A stretch of DNA of 40,412 nucleotides from Deltaproteobacteria bacterium (GTDB lineage: Bacteria; Desulfobacterota; Dissulfuribacteria; Dissulfuribacterales; UBA3076): positions 1 through 40,412 of the forward strand of contig JALTHG010000005.1 of the NCBI GenBank assembly GCA_027004715.1. Direction: 5' to 3'. Shown here piece by piece: positions 31,571 to 40,122 of the stretch (position 1 is the first letter of the stretch; each line of letters begins with the position of its first letter). Both the position numbers and the translations under genes were made by a program. The notes beneath the pieces were generated by a model that worked only from the letters and a program-made list of their open reading frames with translations, was not told where the DNA came from and did not search any database.

Positions 31571-32368
31571 ATGGGTCACTTTAGTATCGCTACCTTTAAT
31601 GCAAATTCCCTGAGGGCACGCCTTCACATAGTTATTCCCTGGCTTGAAGAGAATGCAGTAGATGTCCTCTGTATCCAGGAGACAAAGGTGCAGGACAGAG
31701 ACTTTCCAGAGAGGTCATTTAAAGAGATAGGCTATAATGTAATCTATAAGGGACAGAAGTCTTACAATGGGGTGGCAATCGCCAGTAGGCACGAGATAAA
31801 AGACCGCCTGACTGGTTTTGGTGGGCCTGATGATAGCCCAGAGGATAAGGCCAGGCTCATCCGTTGCAGAGTAAGGGACATAGCTATTGTAAACACCTAT
31901 GTCCCTCAGGGAAAGGCCCTGGAGGACCCCCATTTTCAGATCAAGCTCGGTTGGTTCAAGAGGTTAAGAGACCTGTTTAACAGGGATTATTCTCCAGACA
32001 GGCCTCTGGTCTGGTGTGGAGATCTCAATGTCGCTCCTGAAGCAAGAGATGTCTATGCACCAGATCAGTTCATGGACCATGTCTGCTTTCATATAAACAG
32101 CCGCAAGGCCCTAGAAGAGGTCAAGGCATGGGGATTTGTAGACGTATTTCGAAGACTAAATCCAGATCCAGGTCAGTACACATTTTATGATTATAGGATA
32201 CCTAATGCAGTAAAGAGGCATATGGGGTGGCGCGTAGACCATATATTTGCTACAGTTACTCTGGCTGAGAGGGCAGTAAAGGCATACATAGACCTCGCTC
32301 CAAGGTCTGCAGAGAGACCATCTGATCACACCTTTCTGGTGGCAGAATTCAAGAGGCCAGGAGACTAA
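31571..32368 (+). CDS. xth: Exodeoxyribonuclease III / AP endonuclease
   Basis: This Mg-dependent endonuclease/exonuclease/phosphatase-fold enzyme cuts at abasic sites in base-excision repair. Motifs are 'FNANSLRARL', 'VLCIQETKVQD' (metal Glu), 'YNGVAIAS', 'VWCGDLNVAPEARDVY' (catalytic Asp/Asn), 'RVDHIFATVTL' and the C-terminal 'ERPSDHTFLVAEF' (Asp-His pair). The length of 265 residues is standard. It follows the DUF2493 gene closely. The Shine-Dalgarno sequence is weak. Confidence 0.95.
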   Translation: MGHFSIATFNANSLRARLHIVIPWLEENAVDVLCIQETKVQDRDFPERSFKEIGYNVIYKGQKSYNGVAIASRHEIKDRLTGFGGPDDSPEDKARLIRCRVRDIAIVNTYVPQGKALEDPHFQIKLGWFKRLRDLFNRDYSPDRPLVWCGDLNVAPEARDVYAPDQFMDHVCFHINSRKALEEVKAWGFVDVFRRLNPDPGQYTFYDYRIPNAVKRHMGWRVDHIFATVTLAERAVKAYIDLAPRSAERPSDHTFLVAEFKRPGD

Positions 32369-32398
32369 CCCCTCCTGGTACAGGCCTCATTCTTACGC

Positions 32399-32974
32399 TC
32401 AAGCCATGCCACACAACATAAATACCTCTACGCTCTCTGGCCTGGAGCTCCTTGGCTTGATTACACGGACTGACTTGAAGATTGACCTGCACCTGGCCAG
32501 AAAGGCGGGGAAGTCTTCCCCCTGAAAGACCTTACAGAAAAAGGTGCCTCCTGGTCTCAGGATCTCCTGGGTAAAAGATAGCGCACGTCCTGCAAGCCCT
32601 ATAGACCTGAAGTGATCCACATCCCTGCGCCCTGTGGTCTTTGGTGCCATGTCGCTGAGCACTACATCAAATACGAGAGAGATCTTCATGAGGTCTGAGG
32701 GCTCAAGGTCATAGACATCCCCCTGGAGGACAGAGACATTATCTGCCACGCATTCCAATCTCTGTAGATCTACTGCCACAACCAGTCCCTTAGGGCCAAC
32801 CAGCCTGGCTACATACTTTGTCCACGAGCCAGGATATGCACCGAGGTCCAGGACGGTCTGCCCAGGTCTCAGGAACCCGTACTTCTCTTGGGCCTCTTTC
32901 AGTTTATAGACCGAACGTGCAGGAAATCCCTCTTCTTTGGCCTTTTTGAAATAGTAGTCCTGGGTCTTTCTCAA
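32399..32974 (-). CDS. rlmE: 23S rRNA 2'-O-ribose methyltransferase RlmE (FtsJ family)
   Basis: RlmE methylates U2552 of 23S rRNA with SAM. The SAM motif I is 'VLDLGAYPGSWTKYVARLVG' (canonical DLGAAPGGW, here AYPGSW). The K-D-K-E catalytic set is visible in 'SVYKLKE', 'VVLSDMAPKTTG', 'FFCKVFQGED' and 'SRPESVEVFML'. The length of 191 residues is a little below E. coli (209). It starts 3 bases after the fcl stop, so it is co-transcribed with gmd and fcl, an unusual pairing of rRNA modification with sugar genes that may just reflect operon drift. Confidence 0.93.
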   Translation of the reverse strand: MRKTQDYYFKKAKEEGFPARSVYKLKEAQEKYGFLRPGQTVLDLGAYPGSWTKYVARLVGPKGLVVAVDLQRLECVADNVSVLQGDVYDLEPSDLMKISLVFDVVLSDMAPKTTGRRDVDHFRSIGLAGRALSFTQEILRPGGTFFCKVFQGEDFPAFLARCRSIFKSVRVIKPRSSRPESVEVFMLCGMA

Positions 32975-32977
32975 TTT

Positions 32978-34081
32978 TCAATGGCCACCGGGTCTCTTAA
33001 ACCTGTCTCTATAGATCTGCTCAATGCCCTCACGCAATCCGACCTTTTCTTTAAAGCCAAGTCTATGTAGACGACTTACATCCAGGAGCTTTCTTGGTGT
33101 GCCATCTGGCTTAGTCGCATCCCAGGCGATTCTGCCCTCAAAACCCACGATTTCTCGAACGAGTCCTGCGAGTTCCCTGATTGTCAGATCCTTACCCGTT
33201 CCGATATTGATATGGGTATTGCGTATCTCCTTGGAGTCCTTGCTGAGACCCAGGATATCTCTGAAGTCTATATGCTCCATCAGGTAGACACAGGCATCGG
33301 CCATGTCTTCAGAATACATAAATTCCCTTTTGGGAGAGCCCGTGCCCCAGAGTGTGACAGTAACGCCCTTATCTCTGCTGGAGATGCCATATCTATTCAA
33401 GATATCCAGGATGTCTCCCCTGGCAGCAGACCCATCGATCCCTTCTATTGGGTCCCTGTTCAGGTCGGCACAGATGCCCTGCCAGTTGTCTGTCTCCAGG
33501 CATCTGCCCAGATATATCTTGCGGATCAGGGCCGGCAGCACATGTGAACGTTCCAGGTCATAACGGTCTCCAGGACCAAAGAGATTGGTCGGCATTACAG
33601 AGATAAAGTTGGTGCCATACTGGATATTATAGGACTCACACATCCTCATGCCTGCAATCTTGGCAATGGCATAGGGCTCATTGGTATATTCTAGCTCGCC
33701 GGTCAAGAGATAGTCCTCTTTCATTGGCTGGGGGCATTCACGTGGATAGATACAGGAAGAGCCGAGGAAGAGCAGTTTTTTTACCCCATGGAGATAGGCC
33801 ATGTGGATGATGTTATTCTGGATCTGCAGGTTTTCATATATAAACTCGGCGCGATATCTATTATTGGCCAGGATCCCGCCTACCCTGGCGGCAGCGAGAA
33901 AGACATATTCTGGACCCTCTGATGCAAAAAAATTCTCTACTGCCTGTTGGTCCAGGAGGTCAAGTTCCCTGTGGGTACGGGTAATCAGGTTAGTATATCC
34001 CCTTTTTTTCAGGCTATGACAGATGGCAGAGCCCACGAGGCCCCTGTGACCTGCCACATATATCTTTGAATCAAGATCCAT
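32978..34081 (-). CDS. fcl: GDP-L-fucose synthase (long form)
   Basis: This SDR epimerase-reductase converts GDP-4-keto-6-deoxy-D-mannose to GDP-L-fucose with NADPH. Motifs are '[16 protein letters not shown]', '[20 protein letters not shown]' and 'YAIAKIAG' (YxxxK), with '[13 protein letters not shown]' and the C-terminal '[18 protein letters not shown]'. It is 367 residues, about 45 longer than the E. coli enzyme. The extra part is an insertion around '[20 protein letters not shown]', a variant known in several lineages. It starts 2 bases after gmd. With gmd it supplies fucose for LPS or another surface glycan. Confidence 0.95.
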   Translation of the reverse strand: MDLDSKIYVAGHRGLVGSAICHSLKKRGYTNLITRTHRELDLLDQQAVENFFASEGPEYVFLAAARVGGILANNRYRAEFIYENLQIQNNIIHMAYLHGVKKLLFLGSSCIYPRECPQPMKEDYLLTGELEYTNEPYAIAKIAGMRMCESYNIQYGTNFISVMPTNLFGPGDRYDLERSHVLPALIRKIYLGRCLETDNWQGICADLNRDPIEGIDGSAARGDILDILNRYGISSRDKGVTVTLWGTGSPKREFMYSEDMADACVYLMEHIDFRDILGLSKDSKEIRNTHINIGTGKDLTIRELAGLVREIVGFEGRIAWDATKPDGTPRKLLDVSRLHRLGFKEKVGLREGIEQIYRDRFKRPGGH

Positions 34082-34083
34082 AA

Positions 34084-35193
34084 TTATTCCCTGTATTCAT
34101 ATACCTTAAAGCCATTATCCCTACACAATCTGTCCCTCTTGGCCTCCTCCAGGTCCCTATGGACCATCTCCTTGACCATCTGTCTGAACGATATCTGAGG
34201 TTCCCATCCAAGTCTCTCCCTGGCCCGTGTCGGATCGCCAAGCAGGGTCTCTACCTCTGTGGGCCGGAAATAGCGTGGGTCGACCTCTACGATCTTCTGC
34301 CCTGGTCTGAGCGCTGTCCCTTCCTTCACATCCTTGACGACCCCTGTCTCTTCAATGCCCCTGCCCTGCCACTCGATCTCGATCCCAAGCTCTTCTGCAG
34401 CAGTCTCTACGAATTCCCTGACAGAATGCTGCTCACCAGTGGCAATGACAAAGTCATCAGGCTCTTCCTGCTGTAGCATGAGCCACTGCATCTTTACATA
34501 GTCCCTTGCATGTCCCCAGTCCCTTTTGGCATCCAGATTGCCCAGATAGACACAGTTCTGCAGACCCATACTGATTCGGGCCAGGGCACGGGTAATCTTT
34601 CTGGTGACAAAGGTCTCTCCTCTCACCGGGCTTTCGTGGTTGAAGAGGATGCCATTGCAGGCATAGATCCCATATGCCTCACGGTAGTTGACCGTGATCC
34701 AATAGGCAAAGAGCTTGGCGCAGGCATAGGGTGAACGTGGATAGAACCGCGTCTTTTCGCTCTGTGGCACCTCCTGGACCAGGCCAAAGAGCTCTGAGGT
34801 AGAGGCCTGGTAGAATCTGGTCTTTTGCTCCAGCCCCAGGATACGTATGGCCTCCAACAGGCGCAGGGCACCCAGGCCATCGGTCTCTGCCGTATATTCA
34901 GGCAGGTCAAAAGAGACCTTTACGTGCGACTGGGCCGCCAGGTTGTATATCTCATCCGGGCGTACCTCCTGGATAATGCGGATCAGGTTTGTGGAGTCGG
35001 TCAGGTCGCCATAGTGGAGGATAAATCGCCTGTCTGGCAGATGGGGGTCCTGATAGAGGTGGTCAATCCTGTCTGTATTAAAGCAAGATGACCGGCGCTT
35101 GATACCATGGACCTCATAGCCTTTCTCCAGCAGAAATTCAGCCAGGTACGCACCATCCTGCCCTGTAATTCCGGTAATAAGGGCCCTTTTCAT
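34084..35193 (-). CDS. gmd: GDP-mannose 4,6-dehydratase
   Basis: Gmd makes GDP-4-keto-6-deoxy-D-mannose from GDP-mannose. The NADP motif '[19 protein letters not shown]' opens the protein, followed by '[18 protein letters not shown]', '[19 protein letters not shown]', '[11 protein letters not shown]' and '[18 protein letters not shown]' (YxxxK), all diagnostic. The track starts at a GTG at 35214; the ATG at 35193 directly follows GGAGGAG and matches the family N-terminus (MKRALITG), giving 369 residues. A REP-like element A copy ends just before the Shine-Dalgarno sequence. It is the first gene of gmd-fcl-rlmE. Confidence 0.96.
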   Translation of the reverse strand: MKRALITGITGQDGAYLAEFLLEKGYEVHGIKRRSSCFNTDRIDHLYQDPHLPDRRFILHYGDLTDSTNLIRIIQEVRPDEIYNLAAQSHVKVSFDLPEYTAETDGLGALRLLEAIRILGLEQKTRFYQASTSELFGLVQEVPQSEKTRFYPRSPYACAKLFAYWITVNYREAYGIYACNGILFNHESPVRGETFVTRKITRALARISMGLQNCVYLGNLDAKRDWGHARDYVKMQWLMLQQEEPDDFVIATGEQHSVREFVETAAEELGIEIEWQGRGIEETGVVKDVKEGTALRPGQKIVEVDPRYFRPTEVETLLGDPTRARERLGWEPQISFRQMVKEMVHRDLEEAKRDRLCRDNGFKVYEYRE

Positions 35194-35211
35194 GGTCTCC
35201 TCCAGGTAACG

Positions 35212-35242
35212 CACATCCCCTTCTGGCCAGCAGTGGCATTTT
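35212..35242 (-). repeat. REP-like element A, copy 3a (before gmd)
   Basis: On the minus strand, CCACTGCTGGCCAGAAGGGG then ATGTGCGTTACC matches the element consensus and ends directly before the GGAGGAG of gmd. Confidence 0.6.
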
Positions 35243-35265
35243 GAAGGTTTCAGTACGGATTAACA

Positions 35266-35286
35266 GCCAGGGATGTGAACAATTAC
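35266..35286 (+). repeat. REP-like element A, copy 3b
   Basis: GCCAGGGATGTGAACAATTA followed by C. It faces the copy at 35212-35242 in the ~190-base gap between gmd and the end of uvrB. Confidence 0.65.
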
Positions 35287-35384
35287 CCTCCAAGAATTGG
35301 CTCGAAGCTGAAGGTCTTCATTAAGCCTGTTACCAATAAAGCAATAAAGGATGCTATAGTCAAGATTAACGTTCCTGAAACCCT

Positions 35385-37367
35385 TTATGGCGCGCCCAGT
35401 TCCCGGATCCTGTCTCTGAGCTCAGCGGCCTCCTCGAATCTCTGTTCTGCCGCAGCGGCCTTCATCTCTTTTTCAAGAGACTTGATATAGGCCTCCAGGT
35501 CTGCTGTATCCATAGAGTCTCTATCTAGAGTTGTGACCCTGTCTGGCCCTGGCACCTGTTCCACCTCATAGATAAGAGACAGGGCATCTCTGGTGGTCTT
35601 CTTTATGGTGACTGGAGTGATATTATGGATTCGGTTGTACTCTATCTGCAGACTGCGTCTGCGCTCTGTCTCTTCAATGGCCCGCTTCATGGATGCTGTA
35701 ACCCTGTCTGCATAGAGCAACACCAGCCCATTGGCATTTCTGGAGGCCCGCCCTGCTGTCTGTATGAGGGACCTCTCTGAACGGAGGAAGCCCTCCTTGT
35801 CTGCATCCAGGACGGCCACCAGGGATACCTCTGGGATATCCAGGCCCTCCCTCAAGAGGTTTATACCTATCAGTACGTCAAAATCTCCCTGCCTCAGGCC
35901 CTGGATCAACTGGCTCCTCTCTATGGTCTTTATATCAGAATGCAGGTATTCGACCCTGACACCCACTGAAGAGTAATAGTCTGTGAGGTCCTCTGCCAGC
36001 CTCTTTGTCAGGGTGGTAACCAGCACGCGTTCACCCCTTGCCACGATCTTTCTTATCTCTTCCAGGAGGTCATCTACCTGTGTGATGGCAGGCCTTACCT
36101 CCATCCGCGGGTCTATAAGACCTGTGGGTCTTATGAGCTGCTCAACTATCACTCCCGCGCTCTTTTCCAGCTCATAGGGGCCCGGAGTGGCAGAGATATA
36201 GATGGCCTGGCCTATGGCCTTTTCGAACTCGTCCGACCTGAGTGGCCTGTTGTCCAGGGCCGAAGGGAGCCTGAACCCAAACTCTACAAGGGTCTCTTTC
36301 CTGGAACGGTCTCCGGCATACATGCCCTTTATCTGTGGGATAGTTATATGGCTCTCATCAATAAAGGTGATAAAATCCTCTGGAAAGTAGTCTAAGAGCG
36401 TGGGAGGTGGCTCTCCTGGGAGGCGGCCTGAGAGGTGCCTTGAGTAGTTTTCGATCCCATGACAATAGCCCAGTTCCTCCAGCATCTCTATATCCAGATT
36501 GGTCCTCTGCTCAAGGCGCTGGGCCTCTACCAGGCGGTTCCTGGACTCAAAAAACAGGAGCCTCTCGTCCAGCTCTGCCTTGATGCCCAGGATGGCCCTC
36601 TCTAATACATTCCCAGTGGTCACATAGTGGCTCGAGGGATATATCACGACATCTCTCAGGTGAGCAATGACCTGTCCCCTGAGGGGATCAATGACACAGA
36701 TGTCCTCTATCTCGTCTCCAAAGAGCTCGATCCTTATGGCATGTTTTTCTTCATGGGCAGGGAAGACCTCTACTATATCTCCCCTGGCCCTGAAGGTCCC
36801 TCTATGGAAATCGATATCGTTGCGCTCATAGAGCATTGCAACCAGCCTGGCCAGGATATCTTCCCTGGACAATTCATCACCTACCCTCATATATAGCTGC
36901 ATCTCTTGATATTCTTCAGGAGAGCCCAGGCCATAGATACAGGACACGCTGGCGACAATTATTACATCTCTCCTGGTAAGCAGAGAGCGGGTGGCAGAGT
37001 GGCGGAGCCTGTCTATGAAGTCGTTGATAGATGAGTCCTTTTCAATATATGTGTCAGACTGTGGAATATAGGCCTCTGGCTGGTAGTAGTCATAATAGCT
37101 CACAAAGTATTCCACTGCATTCTCAGGGAAAAGGGCCTTGAATTCCCCAAAGAGCTGTGCGGCAAGGGTCTTGTTTGGCGCAATCACCAGTGCAGGCCTC
37201 TGTACCTGGGCAATTACATTGGCCATGGTAAAGGTCTTTCCCGATCCAGTTACCCCAAGGAGGACCTGGTGTCGAAGGCCCCTGTTAAGGCCATCGACAA
37301 GAGAGGCAATGGCCTTTGGTTGGTCTCCGCATGGAGAAAAGTCTGAGTGTATGCGAAAGCTCTCCGT
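35385..37367 (-). CDS. uvrB: Excinuclease ABC subunit B, apparent ACG start
   Basis: UvrB verifies DNA damage after UvrA loading and recruits UvrC. The track ORF starts at an internal Met (37226) and lacks the Walker A. Reading upstream in frame gives '[20 protein letters not shown]' and '[17 protein letters not shown]' (P-loop residues 38-45), so the true N-terminus is there. The only codon after the in-frame TGA that fits a strong AAGGAGG is ACG at 37367-37365, giving 660 residues, the usual length. The beta-hairpin '[20 protein letters not shown]', helicase motifs ('[12 protein letters not shown]', '[12 protein letters not shown]') and the C-terminal UVR motif ('[20 protein letters not shown]') are intact. 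The start region lies in part of REP-like element A. Confidence 0.93.
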   Translation of the reverse strand, partial: TESFRIHSDFSPCGDQPKAIASLVDGLNRGLRHQVLLGVTGSGKTFTMANVIAQVQRPALVIAPNKTLAAQLFGEFKALFPENAVEYFVSYYDYYQPEAYIPQSDTYIEKDSSINDFIDRLRHSATRSLLTRRDVIIVASVSCIYGLGSPEEYQEMQLYMRVGDELSREDILARLVAMLYERNDIDFHRGTFRARGDIVEVFPAHEEKHAIRIELFGDEIEDICVIDPLRGQVIAHLRDVVIYPSSHYVTTGNVLERAILGIKAELDERLLFFESRNRLVEAQRLEQRTNLDIEMLEELGYCHGIENYSRHLSGRLPGEPPPTLLDYFPEDFITFIDESHITIPQIKGMYAGDRSRKETLVEFGFRLPSALDNRPLRSDEFEKAIGQAIYISATPGPYELEKSAGVIVEQLIRPTGLIDPRMEVRPAITQVDDLLEEIRKIVARGERVLVTTLTKRLAEDLTDYYSSVGVRVEYLHSDIKTIERSQLIQGLRQGDFDVLIGINLLREGLDIPEVSLVAVLDADKEGFLRSERSLIQTAGRASRNANGLVLLYADRVTASMKRAIEETERRRSLQIEYNRIHNITPVTIKKTTRDALSLIYEVEQVPGPDRVTTLDRDSMDTADLEAYIKSLEKEMKAAAAEQRFEEAAELRDRIRELGAP

Positions 37368-37413
37368 TCACACCTCCTTATTTCGGGTGCCGGCCAGGGA
37401 TGTGAACAGTTAC
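37365..37413. promoter_or_regulatory. Possible hairpin over the uvrB ribosome-binding site and start
   Basis: On the minus strand, GTTCACATCC (element A copy at 37393-37413, reversed) can pair with GGTGTGAAC, which covers the end of the AAGGAGG and the first two bases of the ACG start. That gives about nine pairs including one G-U, with a GC-rich loop. This is a reading of the sequence, not a fold calculation. Confidence 0.35.
37393..37413 (+). repeat. REP-like element A, copy 4
   Basis: GCCAGGGATGTGAACAGTTA then C, preceded by TGCCG. It lies between the uvrB start and the stop of the histone-deacetylase-like gene. Confidence 0.7.
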
Positions 37414-37429
37414 GTGCCAGGATGGAAAG

Positions 37430-38485
37430 TTACAATACTGGCCAGTAATCCCTCTGGATATCTATTACATCTTTTATTACTTTTGGACCAGATCTAGAAT
37501 TATTTAATCTGGAGACAGTATCTCTATCTAAGATGCTCATGGACTTACATTCACACAGGACGGCAAACACACCCTCCCTGAGTCCTGAGAGGTTGTATCC
37601 ACCTTCAAGACAGAAGAGTATCCGTCCATTACAACAGGACTCTGCCAGTTCGAGCAAGACCCTTGCCAGATAGGCAAAGCCCTTGATGCTGACCTCCATG
37701 CCTCCTAGAGGGTCCATCTTATATATATCAAAGCCTGCTGAGACGAGTATAAAGTCAGGAGAGAAAGACTTGCCTATAGGTCTTACCAGGCGGTTATAAA
37801 TGGCGGCAAAGTCCTCATCACCGGCACCAGGACTCAAGGGCACATTTATTGTGAAACCCCTTCCCCTGGCCTCACCTATCTGATCTACACTGCCGGTCCC
37901 TGGATAATAGGGGAATTGGTGAGTAGAAAAATACAGTACATCGGGATCTCTATAGAAACTGCGTTGTGTACCATTTCCATGATGGAGGTCCCAGTCTACT
38001 ATCATGACTCGCTTATAGCCAAGGACCTGCCTTATATAGTGGGCACCGAGGGCCACATTATTAAAGATACAGAAACCCATGGCATGATCTGCCTCTGCAT
38101 GGTGCCCTGGGGGACGCACCAGGGCAAAGCCGTTTTTTACCTCAGGCCCTGCAATCAGGTCCAGGGCGGCAAATACTCCACCTGCAGCCAGACGGGCCAC
38201 CCCCCATGAATTCCTGTTGGTAGATGTATCTGGATCCAACTGCGAAAAGTCTCTGCCAGCAGTCCTGGCTATCTCTTCTATATAGGTGCCTGTATGATTC
38301 CACAGGAGTTCATCTCTGCTGGCCAGCCTGGGGACAACAGTCCTGAATATACCCCTGACCTCTTCGCTATCCAGATATTCATAGATGACCTCCAGGCGCT
38401 CGGGCGATTCTGGATGGCCAGGGCCCTGGTCATGCTCAAGATACCTGGGGTCTCTGACTACTGCTGTAGTGATGTAACTGTTCAT
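37430..38485 (-). CDS. Histone deacetylase family hydrolase (AcuC/HdaH-like)
   Basis: The protein belongs to the Zn-dependent HDAC/AcuC/acetylpolyamine amidohydrolase superfamily. The catalytic His pair is in 'LVRPPGHHAEADHAMGFCIF', zinc ligands are in 'IVDWDLHHGNGTQ' and in 'LVSAGFDIYKMDPLGG', and the active-site Tyr region is 'LEGGYNLSGL'. Substrates may be acetylated lysines or polyamines; it cannot be resolved here. The track starts at a TTG (38506). The ATG at 38485 follows GGAGGGG and gives 351 residues. Unusually, this ATG lies inside a TATGAACAGTTAC version of the element A core. No operon partner is evident. Confidence 0.9.
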   Translation of the reverse strand: MNSYITTAVVRDPRYLEHDQGPGHPESPERLEVIYEYLDSEEVRGIFRTVVPRLASRDELLWNHTGTYIEEIARTAGRDFSQLDPDTSTNRNSWGVARLAAGGVFAALDLIAGPEVKNGFALVRPPGHHAEADHAMGFCIFNNVALGAHYIRQVLGYKRVMIVDWDLHHGNGTQRSFYRDPDVLYFSTHQFPYYPGTGSVDQIGEARGRGFTINVPLSPGAGDEDFAAIYNRLVRPIGKSFSPDFILVSAGFDIYKMDPLGGMEVSIKGFAYLARVLLELAESCCNGRILFCLEGGYNLSGLREGVFAVLCECKSMSILDRDTVSRLNNSRSGPKVIKDVIDIQRDYWPVL

Positions 38486-38536
38486 AGCCCCTCCGTAACC
38501 GTTCAATTCCCCTCTGCCAGGGATGTGAACAATTAG
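38474..38536. repeat. REP-like element A, copy 5 with inverted halves
   Basis: GCCAGGGATGTGAACAATTA (38516-38535) faces two inverted halves, GTAACCGTTCA (38495-38505) and GTAACTGTTCA (38474-38484). The last carries the start codon of the histone-deacetylase-like gene. Confidence 0.65.
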
Positions 38537-38585
38537 TTCAACCTTCCATGTCTCTCCAGCTATAGAGTGATCATTATATCTGTCT

Positions 38586-39467
38586 TTAATGCATAGATGT
38601 GAGACGCCTCAGGGCCTCTTGATATCTCTTTTGGGTCTTTTTTACAATATCTGCCGGAATCTCTGGTCCAGGTGGCCTTTTGTCCCAGGAGATGGATTCC
38701 AGATAGTCTCTAACAAACTGCTTATCAAAGCTTGCTTGATGCCTTCCAGGGCTATAGGCCTCAAGAGGCCAAAAGCGCGAGGAATCAGGGGTAAGGAGCT
38801 CATCTATGAGGAGGAGCTCTCCATCTGATATCCCAAACTCAAATTTGGTATCGGCAATGATTATACCCCTCCTCCTTGCATAGTCTGCAGCCTTATTGTA
38901 AAGCCTTAAGCTGATATCTCTGATCTTGTCTGCAATCTCCTTTCCTATCAGGTTTTCTAGTTCTCTATACCCTATATTTCTGTCATGATGGCCAATCTCG
39001 GCCTTGGTAGATGGTGTGAATACAGGTCTTGGAAGCTCTTGGGACTCAGACATGGCATTGGGTAGTCTGATACCACATACAGAACCGCTACGGAGGTAGT
39101 CCTTCCAGGCAGATCCAGTGATATAACCCCTGACTATGCACTCAATTGGTAGAGGCCTTGCCTTTTTGACCAGCATGCTGCGTCCCTCAAGTAGCTCTGA
39201 AAACTGCCTCAATCTGTCTGAAAACTGCCTTATATCTGTCTGAACTATGTGGTTTGGTACCAGGTCTTTCAGTTTCTTAAACCAAAAAAGAGACATCTGG
39301 GTAAGGATACGTCCCTTTCCTGGTATGGGAGTAGGGAGTACCACATCAAAGGCAGAGAGACGGTCTGTTGCCACAATCAGCAGATAGTCTCCTATTTCAT
39401 AGACATCTCTTACCTTTCCCCTGTTAAGGAGTCTGAATCCTGGCAGTCTTGTCTCAAATACAGGCAT
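38586..39467 (-). CDS. purC: Phosphoribosylaminoimidazole-succinocarboxamide synthase
   Basis: PurC joins CAIR and aspartate with ATP in purine synthesis. Family motifs are 'LLNRGKVRDVYEIGDYLLIV' with 'ATDRLSAFDVVLPTPIPGKG' at the N-terminus, 'PIECIVRGYITGSAWKDY', and 'IIIADTKFEFG' with 'LLIDELLTPDSSRFWP' in the C-terminal half. The length of 293 residues corresponds to the longer PurC subgroup. GGAG lies 8 bases before the ATG. It is a single gene and no purine riboswitch was recognised in the 325-base upstream gap. Confidence 0.95.
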   Translation of the reverse strand: MPVFETRLPGFRLLNRGKVRDVYEIGDYLLIVATDRLSAFDVVLPTPIPGKGRILTQMSLFWFKKLKDLVPNHIVQTDIRQFSDRLRQFSELLEGRSMLVKKARPLPIECIVRGYITGSAWKDYLRSGSVCGIRLPNAMSESQELPRPVFTPSTKAEIGHHDRNIGYRELENLIGKEIADKIRDISLRLYNKAADYARRRGIIIADTKFEFGISDGELLLIDELLTPDSSRFWPLEAYSPGRHQASFDKQFVRDYLESISWDKRPPGPEIPADIVKKTQKRYQEALRRLTSMH

Positions 39468-39588
39468 AGATTTATCTCCACAAGTCTTGTTTTCCTCTGT
39501 GAACTCTGCGCCTTGAGCAGAGCAGGTGATTTAACCCATTAATTAACAGATAATCCCAATTTATGCACTCAGCTATCAAAAAATCCAT

Positions 39589-39631
39589 AACTTCTCAATA
39601 AGTTGTGGCACATTTTGGTAACCAATTGCAG
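39589..39631 (+). repeat. Dispersed repeat C, copy 3
   Basis: AACTTCTCAATAAGTTGTGG, CACATTTTGGTAACC and AATTGCAG match the inverted copy at 2538-2583. The first 16 bases form a small inverted repeat (AACTT...AAGTT). Confidence 0.6.
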
Positions 39632-39636
39632 GCTAA

Positions 39637-39683
39637 CCCCCTTACCCTGCCTTCTCCCCAGGGGAGAGGTTTGGGTGAGGGGG
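39637..39683. repeat. Imperfect palindrome (REP-type hairpin)
   Basis: CCCCCTTACCCTGCCTTCTC and CCC, one spacer base, then GGGGAGAGGTTTGGGTGAGG and GGG. The two 23-base arms pair at about 18 positions. The central CTCCCCAGGGGAG is a motif common in dispersed hairpin repeats of many bacteria. Confidence 0.75.
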
Positions 39684-39685
39684 AA

Positions 39686-39706
39686 CAGGGGAATGTGAAC
39701 GGTTAC
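39686..39706 (+). repeat. REP-like element A, copy 6
   Basis: CAGGGGAATGTGAACGGTTA then C matches the element core with small changes. It abuts the palindrome. Confidence 0.6.
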
Positions 39707-39793
39707 ACTTACAAAAATCCCTTTTATGTCTCTCTCCACTAGAAATATCTCTGTGTAGTATTATATATCTTATATCAGAATTGGAGGTCAAAG

Positions 39794-40108
39794 ATGCTTA
39801 CAGTAGATGAATCCTTATGTAAGGGCTGTGGAAAGTGTGTTAAGAGCTGTCCTCAAGGGGCAATAACACTGATAGACAAAAAGGCACATATCGATCCTGC
39901 ACTATGTAGGGGGTGTGGGATCTGTATGAGGGTGTGTCCTAATGGTGCAATCAAGCCAGTTGGCACTGAGGTCCCTGCCTCACCTTTCCCCTATCCACCT
40001 CATCAGCGTTATCCATATCATCCATGGATGAGATTCAGGCCATGGCTTAGGCCAAGATGCCGTGGAAGGAGAGGGAGAAGGCATAACAGAATGGGGATAC
40101 CTCAGTGA
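39794..40108 (+). CDS. 2[4Fe-4S] ferredoxin with proline/arginine-rich tail
   Basis: Two bacterial-type cluster motifs CX2CX2CX3CP ([12 protein letters not shown] and [12 protein letters not shown]) fill residues 9-49, as in low-potential electron carriers of anaerobes. After residue 55 comes an unusual tail: proline/tyrosine/tryptophan-rich ('[20 protein letters not shown]') and then very basic ('[14 protein letters not shown]'). The tail could bind RNA, DNA or an acidic partner; this is a guess. GGAGGT lies 5-8 bases before the ATG. glnS starts 14 bases after the stop, suggesting co-transcription. Confidence 0.9.
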   Translation: MLTVDESLCKGCGKCVKSCPQGAITLIDKKAHIDPALCRGCGICMRVCPNGAIKPVGTEVPASPFPYPPHQRYPYHPWMRFRPWLRPRCRGRRGRRHNRMGIPQ

Positions 40109-40122
40109 GACAGGCCTTAGAT

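Larger units (their letters stand above)
39470..39790. other. Intergenic region with repeats (purC / ferredoxin)
   Basis: About 325 bases between two divergent genes, without a credible ORF. It holds repeat C (39589-39631), a long imperfect palindrome (39637-39683), one element A copy (39686-39706) and AT-rich sequence (TATTATATATCTTATATC) just before the ferredoxin, probably its promoter. Confidence 0.6.

Noticed and set aside
32399-35193. gmd-fcl-rlmE as part of a complete O-antigen cluster
   Set aside because: No glycosyltransferase, flippase or polymerase lies next to them in the window.
35275-35490. 71-residue plus-strand ORF after element A
   Set aside because: More than half lies antisense to uvrB, and the rest covers a repeat; no ribosome-binding site.
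37226-37228. Internal Met as the uvrB start, as given in the ORF track
   Set aside because: It would remove the Walker A motif and the conserved GDQP region, which are encoded intact upstream in the same frame.
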